From: Pezicula radicicola | Taxonomy: Eukaryota > Ascomycota > Leotiomycetes > Helotiales > Dermateaceae | Direction of reading: 5' to 3' | Assembly (NCBI GenBank): GCA_003008705.1 | Contig: PDUO01000001.1 | Coordinates: 2,101,694-2,165,693 of the forward strand | Length of the DNA: 64,000 nucleotides | Shown here: positions 1 through 12,959 of the stretch, piece after piece | How positions within the stretch are numbered: the stretch's first letter is position 1 | Layout of the letters: every line of letters begins with the position of its first letter | Position numbers and translations under genes: made by a program | Notes under the pieces: model-generated | What the model saw: the letters and a program-made list of their open reading frames with translations, nothing else | The model's database searches: none | Told to the model about the DNA's origin: nothing

Positions 1-686
1 CCCTGTGCCGACAAAGTGACTCATATCAAAATTATCAGTGGCATCAAAAGTCGTAGGCCAGTCAGGCATATCAATGAGATCAAACTGGTTGGCCAAAGTT
101 GGATTGGCACTTGATATGAAATGTTCTTCAGTTCCGTAAGAGATTTTATTACTGCTATTGCCGTTATTGCTGTTATTGTATGTATTATCGTTGTTTTCGA
201 TATTTTCGTTGTTATGAGAGCTGGTTATGGTAACGTTTTTGGGAGATTTTGTAGGTGATGTAGGTGTCTTTTCATTTGTTGGAGATTTTGTTGCCGAAGT
301 TGAAGAGGACTCATCGGTGGGAGACCAAGTTCTACTCCTACTGATGCTCCCATTACTATTCGTCCGCGATCTCGCTGCACGTCGTTTTGAGCCATCGCTA
401 AGGTATGTGCAAGTTGCGGATGCTGCTTTGCAACGTGTGCATCCAGTCTTCTGACCACTGCACTTGAGCTATACAGCAAAAATTGTCCATGTCAGCTTAT
501 ACGCTTCTGGGATGGTGAACATTCGCTTTGAATTTTCAGTGTTGATCGTACCTTTTTTGCACGACATCTTTCACAAGCCAAGTGCTGATTGTCGCCAGTG
601 CCTCGTCGGGGCGCGCGTTGGCTCGAGACCTGGGTTACATAGCTTCCATTGTTGCCCTGCGGGACATAACGTAGAATACCAAACAT
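1..686 (-). CDS. Zn2Cys6 transcription factor, amino-terminal part (runs off the left edge)
   Basis: This is a fungal binuclear zinc-cluster regulator cut by the window edge. The start is taken at the ATG at 686-684. Exon 1 runs 686-552, an 83-base intron runs 551-469 (GTACGA...TATAG), and exon 2 runs from 468 to the edge. Splicing joins the two halves of a perfect zinc cluster: CERC, six residues, C, six residues, CTRC, six residues, C. A Lys/Arg-rich linker, Ser/Thr/Pro-rich repeats and an Asn-rich tract follow. The frame stays open to base 1, so the middle-homology and activation regions lie outside. The family binds CGG-type DNA half sites in the nucleus. The target genes cannot be told. 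Longer starts upstream (frame open to 905) are possible but lack similarity to anything I recognise. Confidence 0.85.
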
Positions 687-1193
687 GATTGGGGTTGATG
701 CAAGCAGAAGATGTTGGAGGTTTTGAAGTTTGAAGATGTAATTTATTTTGACAGAGGAAAGAAAAAAGCAGATGTCAAGTGGCTGGACTCGACGACTTAT
801 TAGTGGTGACTGGAGCAGGCGCACAACCAGAGTTATATGGAACGGCAAGGTTGCTTCGTGATTTTTGAGTTTTGTCGATGAGGCTGCTGAAGCTTCAGTA
901 AACATCCTTATCTCTTCAGCTTATCGCAATGGGAAAGGCAAACAGCTCAAAGTCTAATGCACTGCACTCAAACAGAGCCAGGAAGTCAAAGGGAGTTCCA
1001 GAATCCAAGGCAGGACTTATTCCTGCCGCCGCTTTTGGTGATTCATGTGATTGCTTGATACCCACGCGATGTTTCCTAGTGACAAATTTGATCAGCCTCT
1101 GACAGAATTTCACCAGATCCTAAGGGCTTGGTAAACAGAGGGTGCTAAAGGCAGCGCCTGATGGTACTGAGCTCAGTGGCCCGGAGTTTAGCG
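687..1193. other. Intergenic, upstream of the zinc-cluster gene
   Basis: I see no coding potential beyond short chance frames. It would hold the promoter of the leftward zinc-cluster gene and ends at the terminal repeat of a transposon relic. Confidence 0.5.
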
Positions 1194-2610
1194 TACGAAG
1201 CTTCGACCCCAAAAGTCCTGACACTCCGGTTGCAGGAGTACCCTGGTCCAAAAATGACTTGGCACTCACACAAATCAAGGCCGGAATTACTATATTCCTA
1301 TAAAATTTAAGCTATGCAGACTTCTTGTAATCTTGCTCTATTAACACCTCCATCAAGGCTCTGTTTCCATTTCTTGGGCCATTAAACTCCTTCTAATCCT
1401 TCCATATATTCATTCCCACCCTCGCAATCAATAATAGCCTTAATATACCGCTTAATTCCGTCTGCCTAACTCCTTGTTCTCTCCATTGGCATGTCTACCC
1501 AGCAGTTTAACCAGTCCTCTCTTAGCTTTGTTTTCGAAGTTAGAGCACCTTTCTTCGTCGTCTGCTTCGTCATCTACCACTAAGTTGGCTTAATCGTATT
1601 CAAATCAGGAGAGTTGCTAGGCCATAATACCTTCTTCAGCTTCCAAAGAGACTATACTTGTTTCTGGTTTTTATGCATATATAGGCCAACTCTATCTTCT
1701 TACACAATGTTCCAGAGTATTTCTCTATATACTACTTTACAACGGGAAGGAATTTATCCTTAAGAATAACTTTTTAATAGTAGTACTAGTTAATCCGTCC
1801 ATTTCCTTTCTTCCGAACCTATGCCCTATTGTCCTTATTATCCTTCCAAATAGGCTTCTTGCCGGGCTTATGTCGAAGTCTAAGACGGCGCATTCTAGTC
1901 TTCAGTTCCTAGCATCAAGGTCTACTTTTGCTGCCTTCTTTTCTTTCATAGTTTTATCCTTCTAGATATAACAAGGCCCCTTCTTATAATACGAAAAACA
2001 ACCCTAAAACATAAATTCCTTTGTTCCCTTCTACCGAGGTCGAATAATATGATATTTATACTTCTCGTTGACTTTTCTCTAGACCCTTCTTCGACCTTAA
2101 CAATATCCTAAAATTACTCTTGTCTCGTCTAACTATATTATATTTTATTAATCGAAATTTCAAAATTTTAGATAAAAGTCTAACCTCTTCTTCTTCTACC
2201 AGCTTAACTATTAGCTTTATCTAATAAAATACCTCCTTCTTTAGAAACTATTAGACACTTGTAGAGGATACACTAATAATCTTTGTAATCTCTATTAAAG
2301 AGTATTATTATACTGTCGAATTTCTTCTTAATTGTTGCTAGAATAAGCTTTTATATAGAATCTATTAATACTAAGGGCCTCCTAGATCGAGCTTTATCTG
2401 TTATATATTGTACTAAGATCTAGGAGCTTTGCTTAGGGTTAAAGCCGCTCTCTTTTGCAGCTCGTTACCATCGATAAATTTGATTCTTTCGAAGCACCTA
2501 GCTAGGCTATAATATTAGGCATAGAGATGCTATAATTCGATAAGGTTAAGCCCTGAATTGGTAATTACTCTGCAACCGGAGTATCAGGACTTTTGGGCTG
2601 AAGCCTCGTA
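1194..2610 (-). mobile_element. Degenerate Tc1/mariner-type transposon relic
   Basis: Terminal inverted repeats of about 42 bases lie at 1193-1235 and 2570-2611, both carrying CCCAAAAGTCCTGA and ACTCCGGTTGCAG, and TA dinucleotides sit at the outer ends. The minus strand near 1590-1620 reads WPSNSPDLNTIKP, close to the conserved W-P-x-x-S-P-D-L-N-P-I-E block of Tc1/mariner DDE transposases, and is followed directly by stops. The interior is very AT-rich and full of stops in every frame, as expected of a copy mutated by repeat-induced point mutation or long decay. It cannot encode a transposase. Exact ends are inferred from the repeats. Confidence 0.75.
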
Positions 2611-2611
2611 C

Positions 2612-5600
2612 TCCTTGAACAAATCGGGATTTCGCTTGCTGGGAATGCAAGCGATCTGGCATGAGGAAGCTCTTCTGACTGCCCAGTAAAGAGCACCCCC
2701 ACGATTTTCCATCTCAGCAAGCGAGCGCCAAATCGAGACTTGGCGTGTAACAGCCCTCCGGATCCCAAGGGCAAGCATTATTTCCAAGGGTGTATCCCTA
2801 CACAGCGAATTCGGATTTTCACGGTCTGCCCGTAGAACTCAATAACAAACTCTAATCACTACGAAGCACTACGTTTTCGTCGTTAACGTATATAAAGTTT
2901 GATGTCATCAAACCTTCGAAAATGCTGTTATCAATGCAGCAGCATTGCAAGGATAAATTTAGCCGCCATTGAAACCATTGTTGTAGCCCTTGGCTAATCC
3001 TTGGCTATCAAAATGCAACGTGCCATGCTATGTTGAGTTAGAGTTCCGATCCATCATCCATCGCAGCATCGCAGCAGTAAGGTTCCGATCACAAGGTTTC
3101 GATCACAAGGTTTGCTCTAGATCCTTCGGGGAAAGATTCATGAGATAGAGTACATGCGTCCGTGCTATCTAGGCCTCGGGTTAAAGCCAACCCGGTATAC
3201 GAAGATACGAGTACTTCGAGAATACCACAAGAGAAGACTTTTAGAAGCAATGATACACTCAATTAAATCCAAATTTTGCGAGTATAAGCGTGTGAAGCTA
3301 AACCTATCTATCTTTCATGACACAAGGCTTTTTTTTCTCGAGTAATAATATAATACTCTCAGCGCCGAGGTCCTATCTTGGACAAGTATTTAGGCCTCCT
3401 CTAGGAAAGTAGTATCAAGGTATAAGCATGTATTATTTTATGGGACTGAAAAAGCCACAACGTCCGCGGAGAGTGATCTACGCGTACCGCCTCTGCGGTT
3501 CTGGATACTCCCTGCGGATTATGAAACATAGACTCTATCCGCGGGACCTTATCCCTTCCCATGAATGTTGGCAGGGCGCTTAGGCCACAGGGACGTGCGC
3601 GCTAGTGGAAGTACCCGAATAACCTTAATTAACGTCTGCCGAACTCGTAATTTTCGAAATAGAGATTATAACCTTAAAATCGTATTAACCGCCCTTATAT
3701 GTAACTATTATGCAATTGCGTCTTCTCTCGCCCTTCGGAGGGAGTTAAATAAGGGCGGTTTTTATTAGGTTTATCTTGGTAATAGGTCTAGCGCCCTCGT
3801 TCTGAGCATTTGAGGAACATAAAAGGTGCTACCTATGGCTAGAGAGGTATATATATTCAGACCATAGAATCGTCTTAAATCTCCTTGTATTCTATACTTT
3901 CTTGTTATTCAATTATGCCTTGTCGCCGTTTTTTAACACTAGTCCCCGAGGATTAGGTAGGTTTCGATTGAGTTCTATAGTAATTCCTTTATTAATTCGT
4001 CTCTAATTTAACCAAATTGACTTCGGGTATCTAATCCCTGGAGGGCTAGTCAATATTCATGGGAAGAGATAGCTTTCTACCACCTGGCTTATGTGCCTTA
4101 GACTAAGGCTCATTGGACAAAAACCGAGTAATGCGCCCCAACTTGTCACGTCGTTGCTAGACGGCTCGTGAAGTCGGCAATGGGACTTGTAAGAATACCT
4201 AGGCCGTTAGAGTTATCTGACTCAATGTGCCGCGGCATTGTTCCTCAGTTGCCGAGATATTTACTACACAAGATGCCAAGGTCGCATCGCTGCTTTCTGT
4301 TCAATGGGTCAAAATAACGCTTTGTTTTTTGTGCGAACAGAATTGTCGGATGTAGTTGCGCCGGTTTTACGAGCTGACAGTATCAGATTTTCAAGCAAGT
4401 TATTTGGCAGCTTGACTATTCTCTAGCAAAATTATTTATGTCCAGTCTTGTTCTTACAAGGTAGCTATAGCACCGACTACTTCGCTTAATAGACTTAGTT
4501 CGAGTTTAGCCTAAGTATTCACAGTACACTTACCCGAACCATAATTTTTATTCTCCTCTTGAGCGAAACTTGCGGTAAATACAAGCAGAATTAGAAAAAG
4601 AAGCTAAGCATCAGTAACGAGGCAAATATTCTGTCATTGGAATCTTGGGAGACAAGAAGTCTTCCAGTAGAGAAGAATTAGCTCGGTTATGCCAACGTTA
4701 TTAGTCGATCAGGATACCTTCCCCATAAAATCTCGTTTTGCTCACACTTCCCTCGCACATGCCTCGTGCTGAACCGCACACAACCTATGCCGAGTGGTTC
4801 ATGTCAAAAAAAGGCTCAAAGCTTCTATGCTTTCATAGCTATGTAACAATTCCACCCCACGCCTTACAGGACATCACGAATTGATGTTAAGCGATTATCA
4901 ATCGAGTAGCTCACCTTTCTGCGCCCCATACATTCATTCCGTATACAAAGCAAGTTTTAATATGCTTCTTACGTTACTCTGCACTGTACTCTTATGGGAG
5001 ACTGTAAATATCATTAGATAAACTTTTATCACCAAGCACATTTCTTACGCCCAATTTCTTCTTTCTTTGTACGAGGGCCTTCTCCACAATAACCAGATGC
5101 AGCTTCATCTTCGTTAGAGAATACGAATCGTTTTAGTTTGTACAAGAGTATCAGTTTTTTGGAGATGAGGGAATGTTACGGTCGAGGGCTGCAGGCATAA
5201 AAACTTTCAGCTCGCTTAGACATCTCGGTTATTTCCAAGCGAGGCCTGAACTGCTGCCTCGTAGCGACGACTATGGATGGGGCAAGAACGGAGGTTACCT
5301 AATTGGGAAAAACATACAATGTTTACACTTCACGTTACCCCGTGGGCATGTGGGGAGTCATTTGGGTTTAACAAAATGAATTTTGGGGGCGTCGGAATGG
5401 CATAACTTGGCATAAATTTATAGTTTCGGTCCTCGGTCGCTTGGGAACAATGGACAACATTGAGATACTGGCAGCACTCGCTGGAACTTGAAGACCAACT
5501 ACAACCGGAAAGTCGTTTTGATGAGTCAGAAAACCCAGGTCAAGATACATTTCCCAATCTGGCACATGTTGGGATCTTCTCTACCTTATCTTTCCCTGAT

Positions 5601-5706
5601 TTGCCCAATATCCCTCGTGCTTTACTCAAGCTACTCACAGACTGCTTAAGCCAGACCATTACGAACCAACCTATCGCCTTTATTGACAGACATATCAAGT
5701 ACTACA
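2612..5706. other. Gene-poor stretch with repeat debris
   Basis: Only short chance frames are present. A 14-base near-repeat (GGTTCCGATCACAA and GGTTTCGATCACAA) stands in tandem around 3080-3110. An LTR-like segment is listed separately at 3566-3938. The last few hundred bases must hold the thiolase promoter. I see no RNA gene. Confidence 0.45.
3566..3938 (+). repeat. Possible solo LTR, with internal hairpin
   Basis: The segment starts TGTTGG and ends TTTAACA (TG...CA, as in LTRs). Near its end is a TATA-like stretch followed by a pyrimidine-rich run resembling an R-U5 region. A 12-base perfect inverted repeat (AACCGCCCTTAT with ATAAGGGCGGTT) lies around 3689-3762. No target-site duplication is visible (ATGAA on the left, CTAGT on the right) and no second copy occurs in the window, so the call is weak. 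Confidence 0.3.
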
Positions 5707-7107
<1,401 letters not shown>

Positions 7108-7774
7108 ATTGGATGATAATCCCGACCCGCGATCATTTTCTGTTCCCTACAATCTATTAAAGGTTAAATTATCACACGCAATATAGGATACAGTCAATAG
7201 ACAAAGTCCACAACGGTTATTTGATCTAAATTTGAAGTTTTCCCTGGTCCAAATCCAGTTGCAAGCCAAAAGTCATGTCACGGTGAACTTCGTATTATTT
7301 ACACTATCCAGCTATAGTTGCTATTTTAAAGGTACAGTACCATGCAACAGGGTACTCTTGTTCATCTGACGATCACAACAAGCGAGTTCATCGTAAAGTT
7401 GTTTTCTTCCAACCCCTTGAGCAGGGCACCCCGAGGCGATCTCGAGGCGATCTCGGCGACCTTAGCATATCCTAATTAGGTATCTCCTCCGCCTAGTGCC
7501 CTATTTGTGCCAAACACAAAATCCGCATATGTTGTAGGTAGCGTATCCCGTATAGTATCCATAGATGGCTCTGAAAGCTCCGACATAGCAGTGGTTTGTA
7601 TTTGAATTTGACAGTTATCCACTTGTCAATTTGTGCCCTTGCTAAAGACTATTTCAAAGAAAAGAATTTTGAGCTTTCTTGTTATCTTGTTCTTGTAAGA
7701 GATTGTTCCCGTGCGAAATTATATACATATTAGGGAAACACACAGGCAAGTAAAGGACGGTTCGCTTCGGACTA

Positions 7775-7992
7775 CCACTAGTGGTTGACACAATTCATGG
7801 ACCATCCAAATTATTCCTAATTTAAATATGAACACTACCACCTGCTAAAAATTTAAATTGAAATATAGAATCGTTCTTTAGTATAAATAGCATAACTTCA
7901 TAAACTTTGTTTTTTTAATTTAGGTGAAGTAGTGCTTGTGTAATATTTGCTAGAATTCCTGTAGTCCATGAATTGTGTCACTCACTAGTGTG
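7775..7992. repeat. MITE-like inverted repeat, about 220 bases
   Basis: The arms 7775-7802 and 7964-7992 share TGACACAATTCATGGAC in inverted orientation, with CACTAGTG-like ends. Weaker complementarity continues inwards. The interior is AT-rich and non-coding. No clear target duplication is seen. Confidence 0.5.
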
Positions 7993-8728
7993 CCGCCTCA
8001 AGAAGTAATGAAAAGACCTTAGGAAGATAATTTGTCTATTTTTTTTGTTTTTTTGCTTTGTGCGAGTACCCTAGGAAAGAAAATTTGAAATGTGCCAATT
8101 TACTCACCGATAGGAGAGCAGATTCAGCAAAGTCGAAGCAACGGCATGTATCATGCTTTCATTTAAATGAGTTTCAGTTCTTATTTCCCAATAGGTATCT
8201 TTGGTAGATCAGTCTATTGTGAACTTTCAAGAACTTATTACATGTTGTGAAAAATGGAGAATATGGAGTATTGGTGTGAGACGATGACTTGTCTAGCCTC
8301 AAATAATTGGAGGCAAGGCTATATATATATGAATTGGATATCGGAAGACCCCGAATTGCCACACACGAATAGACCATTTAGATATATCTGGCGTGTGAGT
8401 TCAGTCCATTGATCTAGCACCGTTTATGGCACCACGGCGACTATTCGGAGACGAGGATATACCTCTCGACACGTGATAAAAGGCCCACATATATATGTTT
8501 TTAGTTTGACATAACCCGTGCTACACAAAAGCGGACTATTTCTTCCTTAAAATTTTCTTTACTCGACACCAGTTGACAGTCAGTAGCACACGCCCAAGCT
8601 ACTATTCTACGATCAAAGGAGACCTCGGTGACATGTGCTCCATAGCTAAAATGGTATGATGCATTGATCAATATTCTAGGATTCCAGGTTCACAATAGGA
8701 TGTCCCGCACCAAAGAATACAGATACAT

Positions 8729-8865
8729 CGTACTGGCCCGAATAATTGTAAAACTATCTGAGTGTAACTAGCTAGATATAGCAAAAAATGGGACTTCCTC
8801 GTCGAGTGATTGGTTAATTACCCTTGATGTGCTCAGATAGTTTTACAATTATTCGGGCCAGTACG
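8729..8865. repeat. Perfect 34-base inverted repeat around a 69-base loop
   Basis: The left arm 8729-8762 and right arm 8832-8865 are exact reverse complements; the arms extend a few more bases with one mismatch. The element is 137 bases long and non-coding. It could be a small MITE or a strong hairpin in a transcript. Confidence 0.8.
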
Positions 8866-9001
8866 AAGTACGATTGTACTTCGGAAAGAACTTGGGTAAG
8901 GTACCCAAAATTCCGATGCAGGTCGGAACCTACACAAAAGTCAAAAGGCTGTTCTAGTATTTTACTGTAAGGGGTAAGTCGACCCAAGTTTCATCCCAAA
9001 T

Positions 9002-9417
9002 GCTAATCGTCCGCTCAGTCACGTGGGCATCCAACGTCGGGTCCCCTCCTAGTCGGAAACAGCAAAATGGAGTCAGAAGCAAAATGGGGTCAGAAGATTT
9101 GTAAGGGGAAACATACTACTTCGTAAAATCCTTAAAATTACTAATTTGCTTAATAATCTCGTTTTCGTACTTTCTCTACTACAAATTCTTACTATTTCTC
9201 TCTTATATCAACATAGTACACTATTGACTATAATAAGAATTATAGAAATTAATTATCTATATATAATTTATACCTTGCTTAAAAAATATTTTTATTTTAA
9301 TTAGATTATATTAAGATATGTACATTTGACCCCATTTTGCTTCTGACTCCATTTTGCTGTTTCCGACTAGGAGAGGACCCGACGTTGGATGCCCACGGGA
9401 CTGAGCGGACGATTAGC
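9002..9417. repeat. MITE with 91-base terminal inverted repeats
   Basis: The arms 9002-9092 and 9327-9417 are reverse complements with only two mismatches in 91 bases. The interior (about 230 bases) is extremely AT-rich and has no open frame. High arm identity suggests recent insertion or use as a hairpin. No certain target-site duplication could be read. Confidence 0.8.
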
Positions 9418-9740
9418 TTCGGACTATGCCATTCTTAAATTCATGACATGTGTTTGGTAGCGTTTATGGAAAATATATTCATGAATGCTGCTTCTCTCAT
9501 TGTGGAAAGTGAGAAATGACTTAAAAGAGACTCGGGTTCGGCCATAAATGGAATTTTCTCGTTCGGGTCTTTTCGCTCGGCCTCCCGGTTTCTCGGTTCA
9601 GCATCACTAAGTCGGATAAACATGATGCCTACCTTGACCACTATATCAAGTACTTCATCAGTAACGCTGATTTTGCTCAAGAAAATTGGAAGTGATCGAA
9701 AGACAACAGCAAAATTTCTTTTAAATTATCTATTATAATC

Positions 9741-10998
9741 ATGTCGGAAAAAGCAATATACCGAGCTAGTACATCTGCACCGGTAAACATTGCTGTGGCT
9801 AAGTAAGAAGACTCCAACGTTTTATGTTTTACTTTTTATTTTGCGACTTCGCAATGAGAAAAAAGTTACTGGTCAAAAGCTTACAACATGTGACAGATAC
9901 TGGGGCAAGCGTGATGCCACCCTCAACCTGCCTACAAATTCGTCTCTCTCAGTCACCTTGTCCCAATCGGACCTTTGCACCATTACCACTGCTTCTTGCT
10001 CGTACTCATACACTGAGCCCGATACCTTGTTGCTCAACTCAGCACAACAAGATATCTCGAATGCTCGAACACAAGCATGTCTTCGGGAACTCCGCCAACT
10101 GAGAGAAAATGTAGAAAAAGCAGATCCCTCTCTCCCCAAACTTAGCGCCATGCCTTTGAAGATCGTATCCAAGAATAATTTTCCTACAGCAGCTGGATTG
10201 GCTAGCTCTGCTTCCGGATTTGCAGCCTTGGTTAAAGCAATTGGAGACCTATACCAATTACCAGCAACCTCAACAGAGCTCTCCAGAATTGCAAGACAAG
10301 GCTCAGGCTCTGCTTGTCGCTCGCTATTTGGCGGTTATGTTGCCTGGAACATGGGTGAGCGATTAGATGGGTCCGACTCTGTGGCTGTTCAAATCGCACC
10401 TGCGAGTCACTGGCCTGAGATGTGCGCATTAGTGTTGGTAGTAAGCGCAAATAAGAAGGATGTATCGAGTACATCAGGAATGCAGAGAACAGTCGCGACA
10501 TCTAGCCTTTTCCAAAAGCGAGCTGATGTCGTGGTGCCGGAATCTATGCGAGAAATGGAGAAGGCGATTAATGAGCGAGATTTCGACTTCTTTGCGCGAA
10601 CCACGATGCGAGAGTCAAATAGCTTCCACGCAACTTGTTTGGATACCACCCCACCAATTTTCTACTTGAATGATGTTTCTAGGGCCGCAATTCAAACTGT
10701 TGAAGCCTTAAACTCTACTAGCGAGAATGGAAGAGCAATTGCAGCATATACATTTGATGCTGGACCAAATCCTGTTATTTTCTTCGAGGAACGAAACAAG
10801 AAGGAAGTCTTGGGCGTTTTCAAGAGTTCTTTGGGTGGTGTCGATGGCTGGCCAGCAGAGAACGATAGCAATGGAGTTTCAAATAAGATGCCTGAAGGAA
10901 TCAGTGACGCGCCTTTGGGTTTGTTGAAGAGTGGGACCAGCAGAGTTATATTAACACGTGTTGGAGAAGGCCCATTACCCGTGGAACATTTGATATAA
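9741..10998 (+). CDS. ERG19: Diphosphomevalonate decarboxylase
   Basis: It converts mevalonate 5-diphosphate to isopentenyl diphosphate with ATP, the last step of the mevalonate pathway. Exon 1 is 9741-9802; a 94-base intron (GTAAGA...GACAG) leads to exon 2 at 9897-10998, giving 387 residues. The start MSEKAIYRAS is followed by VNIAVAKYWGKRD, the conserved GHMP-family opening. Further blocks are the substrate loop NLPTNSSLS, the phosphate-binding PTAAGLASSASG loop, GSGSACRSLFGGY and the catalytic-aspartate segment TFDAGPNPV. The frame is intact throughout. It lies 2.6 kb from the thiolase on the same strand and about 6 kb before a terpene synthase relic, so a past role in precursor supply is likely. 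Confidence 0.95.
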
Positions 10999-12959
10999 TA
11001 TCTTAGATTATGCTCAAGGTTGTAATTTTATATTCTGCAGGATTGTTGCCCTTTGATAATACACATAAGTTGTCGAACAAGAATTCGCTTGTATTCTTTG
11101 TAGGAAATTAGCATCCTGAATCATTCCCGCGAGATATGTATCGCTAGGTATATTAAAGAATAGTATGTAAGGTTCAGCAATTAATAATGACTGAAACACT
11201 ATTGATGTTACTGAAGCTTTCATTTTCTCTCTGGCCAAGAGTAAATTCGGCCGTATAGCTACCACTCAATAAGAGAGACGCGTAGAAAGACGCAAGCATC
11301 TTGAAAGAATACACAGCCTCCAATTTCCTTGATCAATTTAGTTGCAAGTTCAATATTATGCCGGTTTCATGAAAGTTCAAGTTCACCATGTTTAGCGAGG
11401 GATTCTCGCTTAAAATTTTGAGATGAAACAAGAAACTCGAGGCGGAAATCTACCTACCATTTCTCTAGGAACAATATGAAATCGGAAAAAAAAATTAAAG
11501 CAAACTTACACCATCCGAAGGCCATTTTGAGTTGAACGCCCTTTATCTTGGCGATTCATTGACTGATTTAAATGCTATTTGTGAATTGCGATCTTGCGAT
11601 CTTTTTTGAGCAAGTTCTTGGGGCTCTAACCGCTTTGGTAACCTCCGAGTGACAGAATTTGGGGGCGGCTACTGGTAGTAGGATCGCAAAGTGTAAAACA
11701 CGACAGCCCAATTTAAATCAGCACACTTCTTTGAAAGCATAACAAGGCTTTCTAGAAGTCTGGTTCAGAGCCTTTTAATCTAGAGATAGAAGCTTCCAAG
11801 AACATGGGCGGTGTCAAAAACTGCTTTGCACTTGCTTGGTAGTTTACTATGGAAACTTGCTCGCAGCAAAAAGCTCTCGCAAACATTACTACTTTATGGC
11901 TATGGAATTAAACAATTTTCTACTGGTTTGGCCAAGGACTACTTTTGTGAACAGAGTAATTATAACCGATTCTCTGGGATATCTTGACTTGACTGCTAGA
12001 GAGTAGTCCTGGCCTGCTGAACTTTATTCCGCACCGGATTAACCCCTACTCCCGCTGTCAATCCCTGTTTTACGCTACCTATATGAATGAGTTTTGACGG
12101 TACTCGTACCCGATTTCAGATTTCTTACAGTGCTGAGGCTGCAAAGCCACAGCGAATTTTAGGAGCTTTTAATAGGTATACAAAGCTCGGAATGATGCTT
12201 AGATGGTCACGTGGGATCTGGTATTGCTATGACATGTGTTGCTATTTAGTTGTCCAGTTATTTGGCAAATAGCTCTGTATGTTAAAGTGATAAAACAAAT
12301 TGCGAGGTAGCTTAACGAAAGGCATTAAATCACTTGACTTGGGTACCTAACTTAAGGGGAGTAGCTCGCTTAACTTAAGTCCGAAACGTCACTCAACCTT
12401 CTAGATCCAACTAGATTTGTCGTCCCCAGATTCAAATATTTAGTCTTAAGACAGCTGACAACTAGAATTATTGGATCTCTATGCAAGCAACTGATTATGT
12501 TAGTTGCATCACATGAAGTGTCACGTGTCTAATGACTCCATTGAGGTGTAACCTTAGTGATGGCTTTCCAGCATACAAGTAAAACTGGAAACCGCATTTT
12601 GCCAGGCTGTAGTTTGTATACAATTTGGTCCTTACACTTGTTATTGGGTGTTATAAAATGCTTTCCAACTAAAGCATATACCTATAAGAATAAAGTCTGT
12701 CACCAAGAGGCATCTTAATTTGCCTTCAAACGGGAATTGGTTATGAATTAAAAAATGAGGTGCGATTTTGAATGGTAACGCTAGAGTTTCTTGCTGTGGA
12801 ATTTCTATATTCTTCTTAACTTTGCTAAGTAACGGTACATGATTCTTGAAATGCCATAAATTCTGTTTCAAAACTACAGACCCATAGCATTGCCATTTTA
12901 GGGAAACAAAATCTCCTATCAAAATACTCGTCTGTATAGGCACAAAAAGAAAGTCGGGT
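10999..12959. other. Intergenic between decarboxylase and first P450 relic
   Basis: No gene is recognised; only chance frames occur. Two units of the 18-base phased repeat stand at 12343-12378. Confidence 0.5.
12343..12378. repeat. 18-base phased repeat, two units
   Basis: GTACCTAACTTAAGGGGA at 12343 is followed by GTAGCTCGCTTAACTTAA at 12361, exactly 18 bases apart. It belongs to the dispersed family best seen at 42025-42096. Confidence 0.5.

Larger units (their letters stand above)
7108..9740. other. Intergenic between thiolase and decarboxylase, rich in inverted repeats
   Basis: No convincing gene is seen. Three inverted-repeat structures (7775-7992, 8729-8865, 9002-9417) are listed separately. 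A short minus-strand frame at 9441-9680 overlaps the likely decarboxylase promoter and is probably chance. Confidence 0.5.

Noticed and set aside
225..479. Open frame on the minus strand over the zinc-cluster gene
   Set aside because: It is a shadow of the spliced regulator exon, which has a perfect Zn2Cys6 motif in another frame.
2565..2787. Two overlapping minus-strand frames at the transposon border
   Set aside because: They span the terminal repeat and have no recognisable content.
3440..3560. Possible tRNA or rRNA fragment in a GC-rich patch
   Set aside because: No cloverleaf pairing or conserved T-loop could be found.
9441..9680. Minus-strand frame of 79 codons upstream of the decarboxylase
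   Set aside because: It lies in the likely promoter, and I see no family or splice support.
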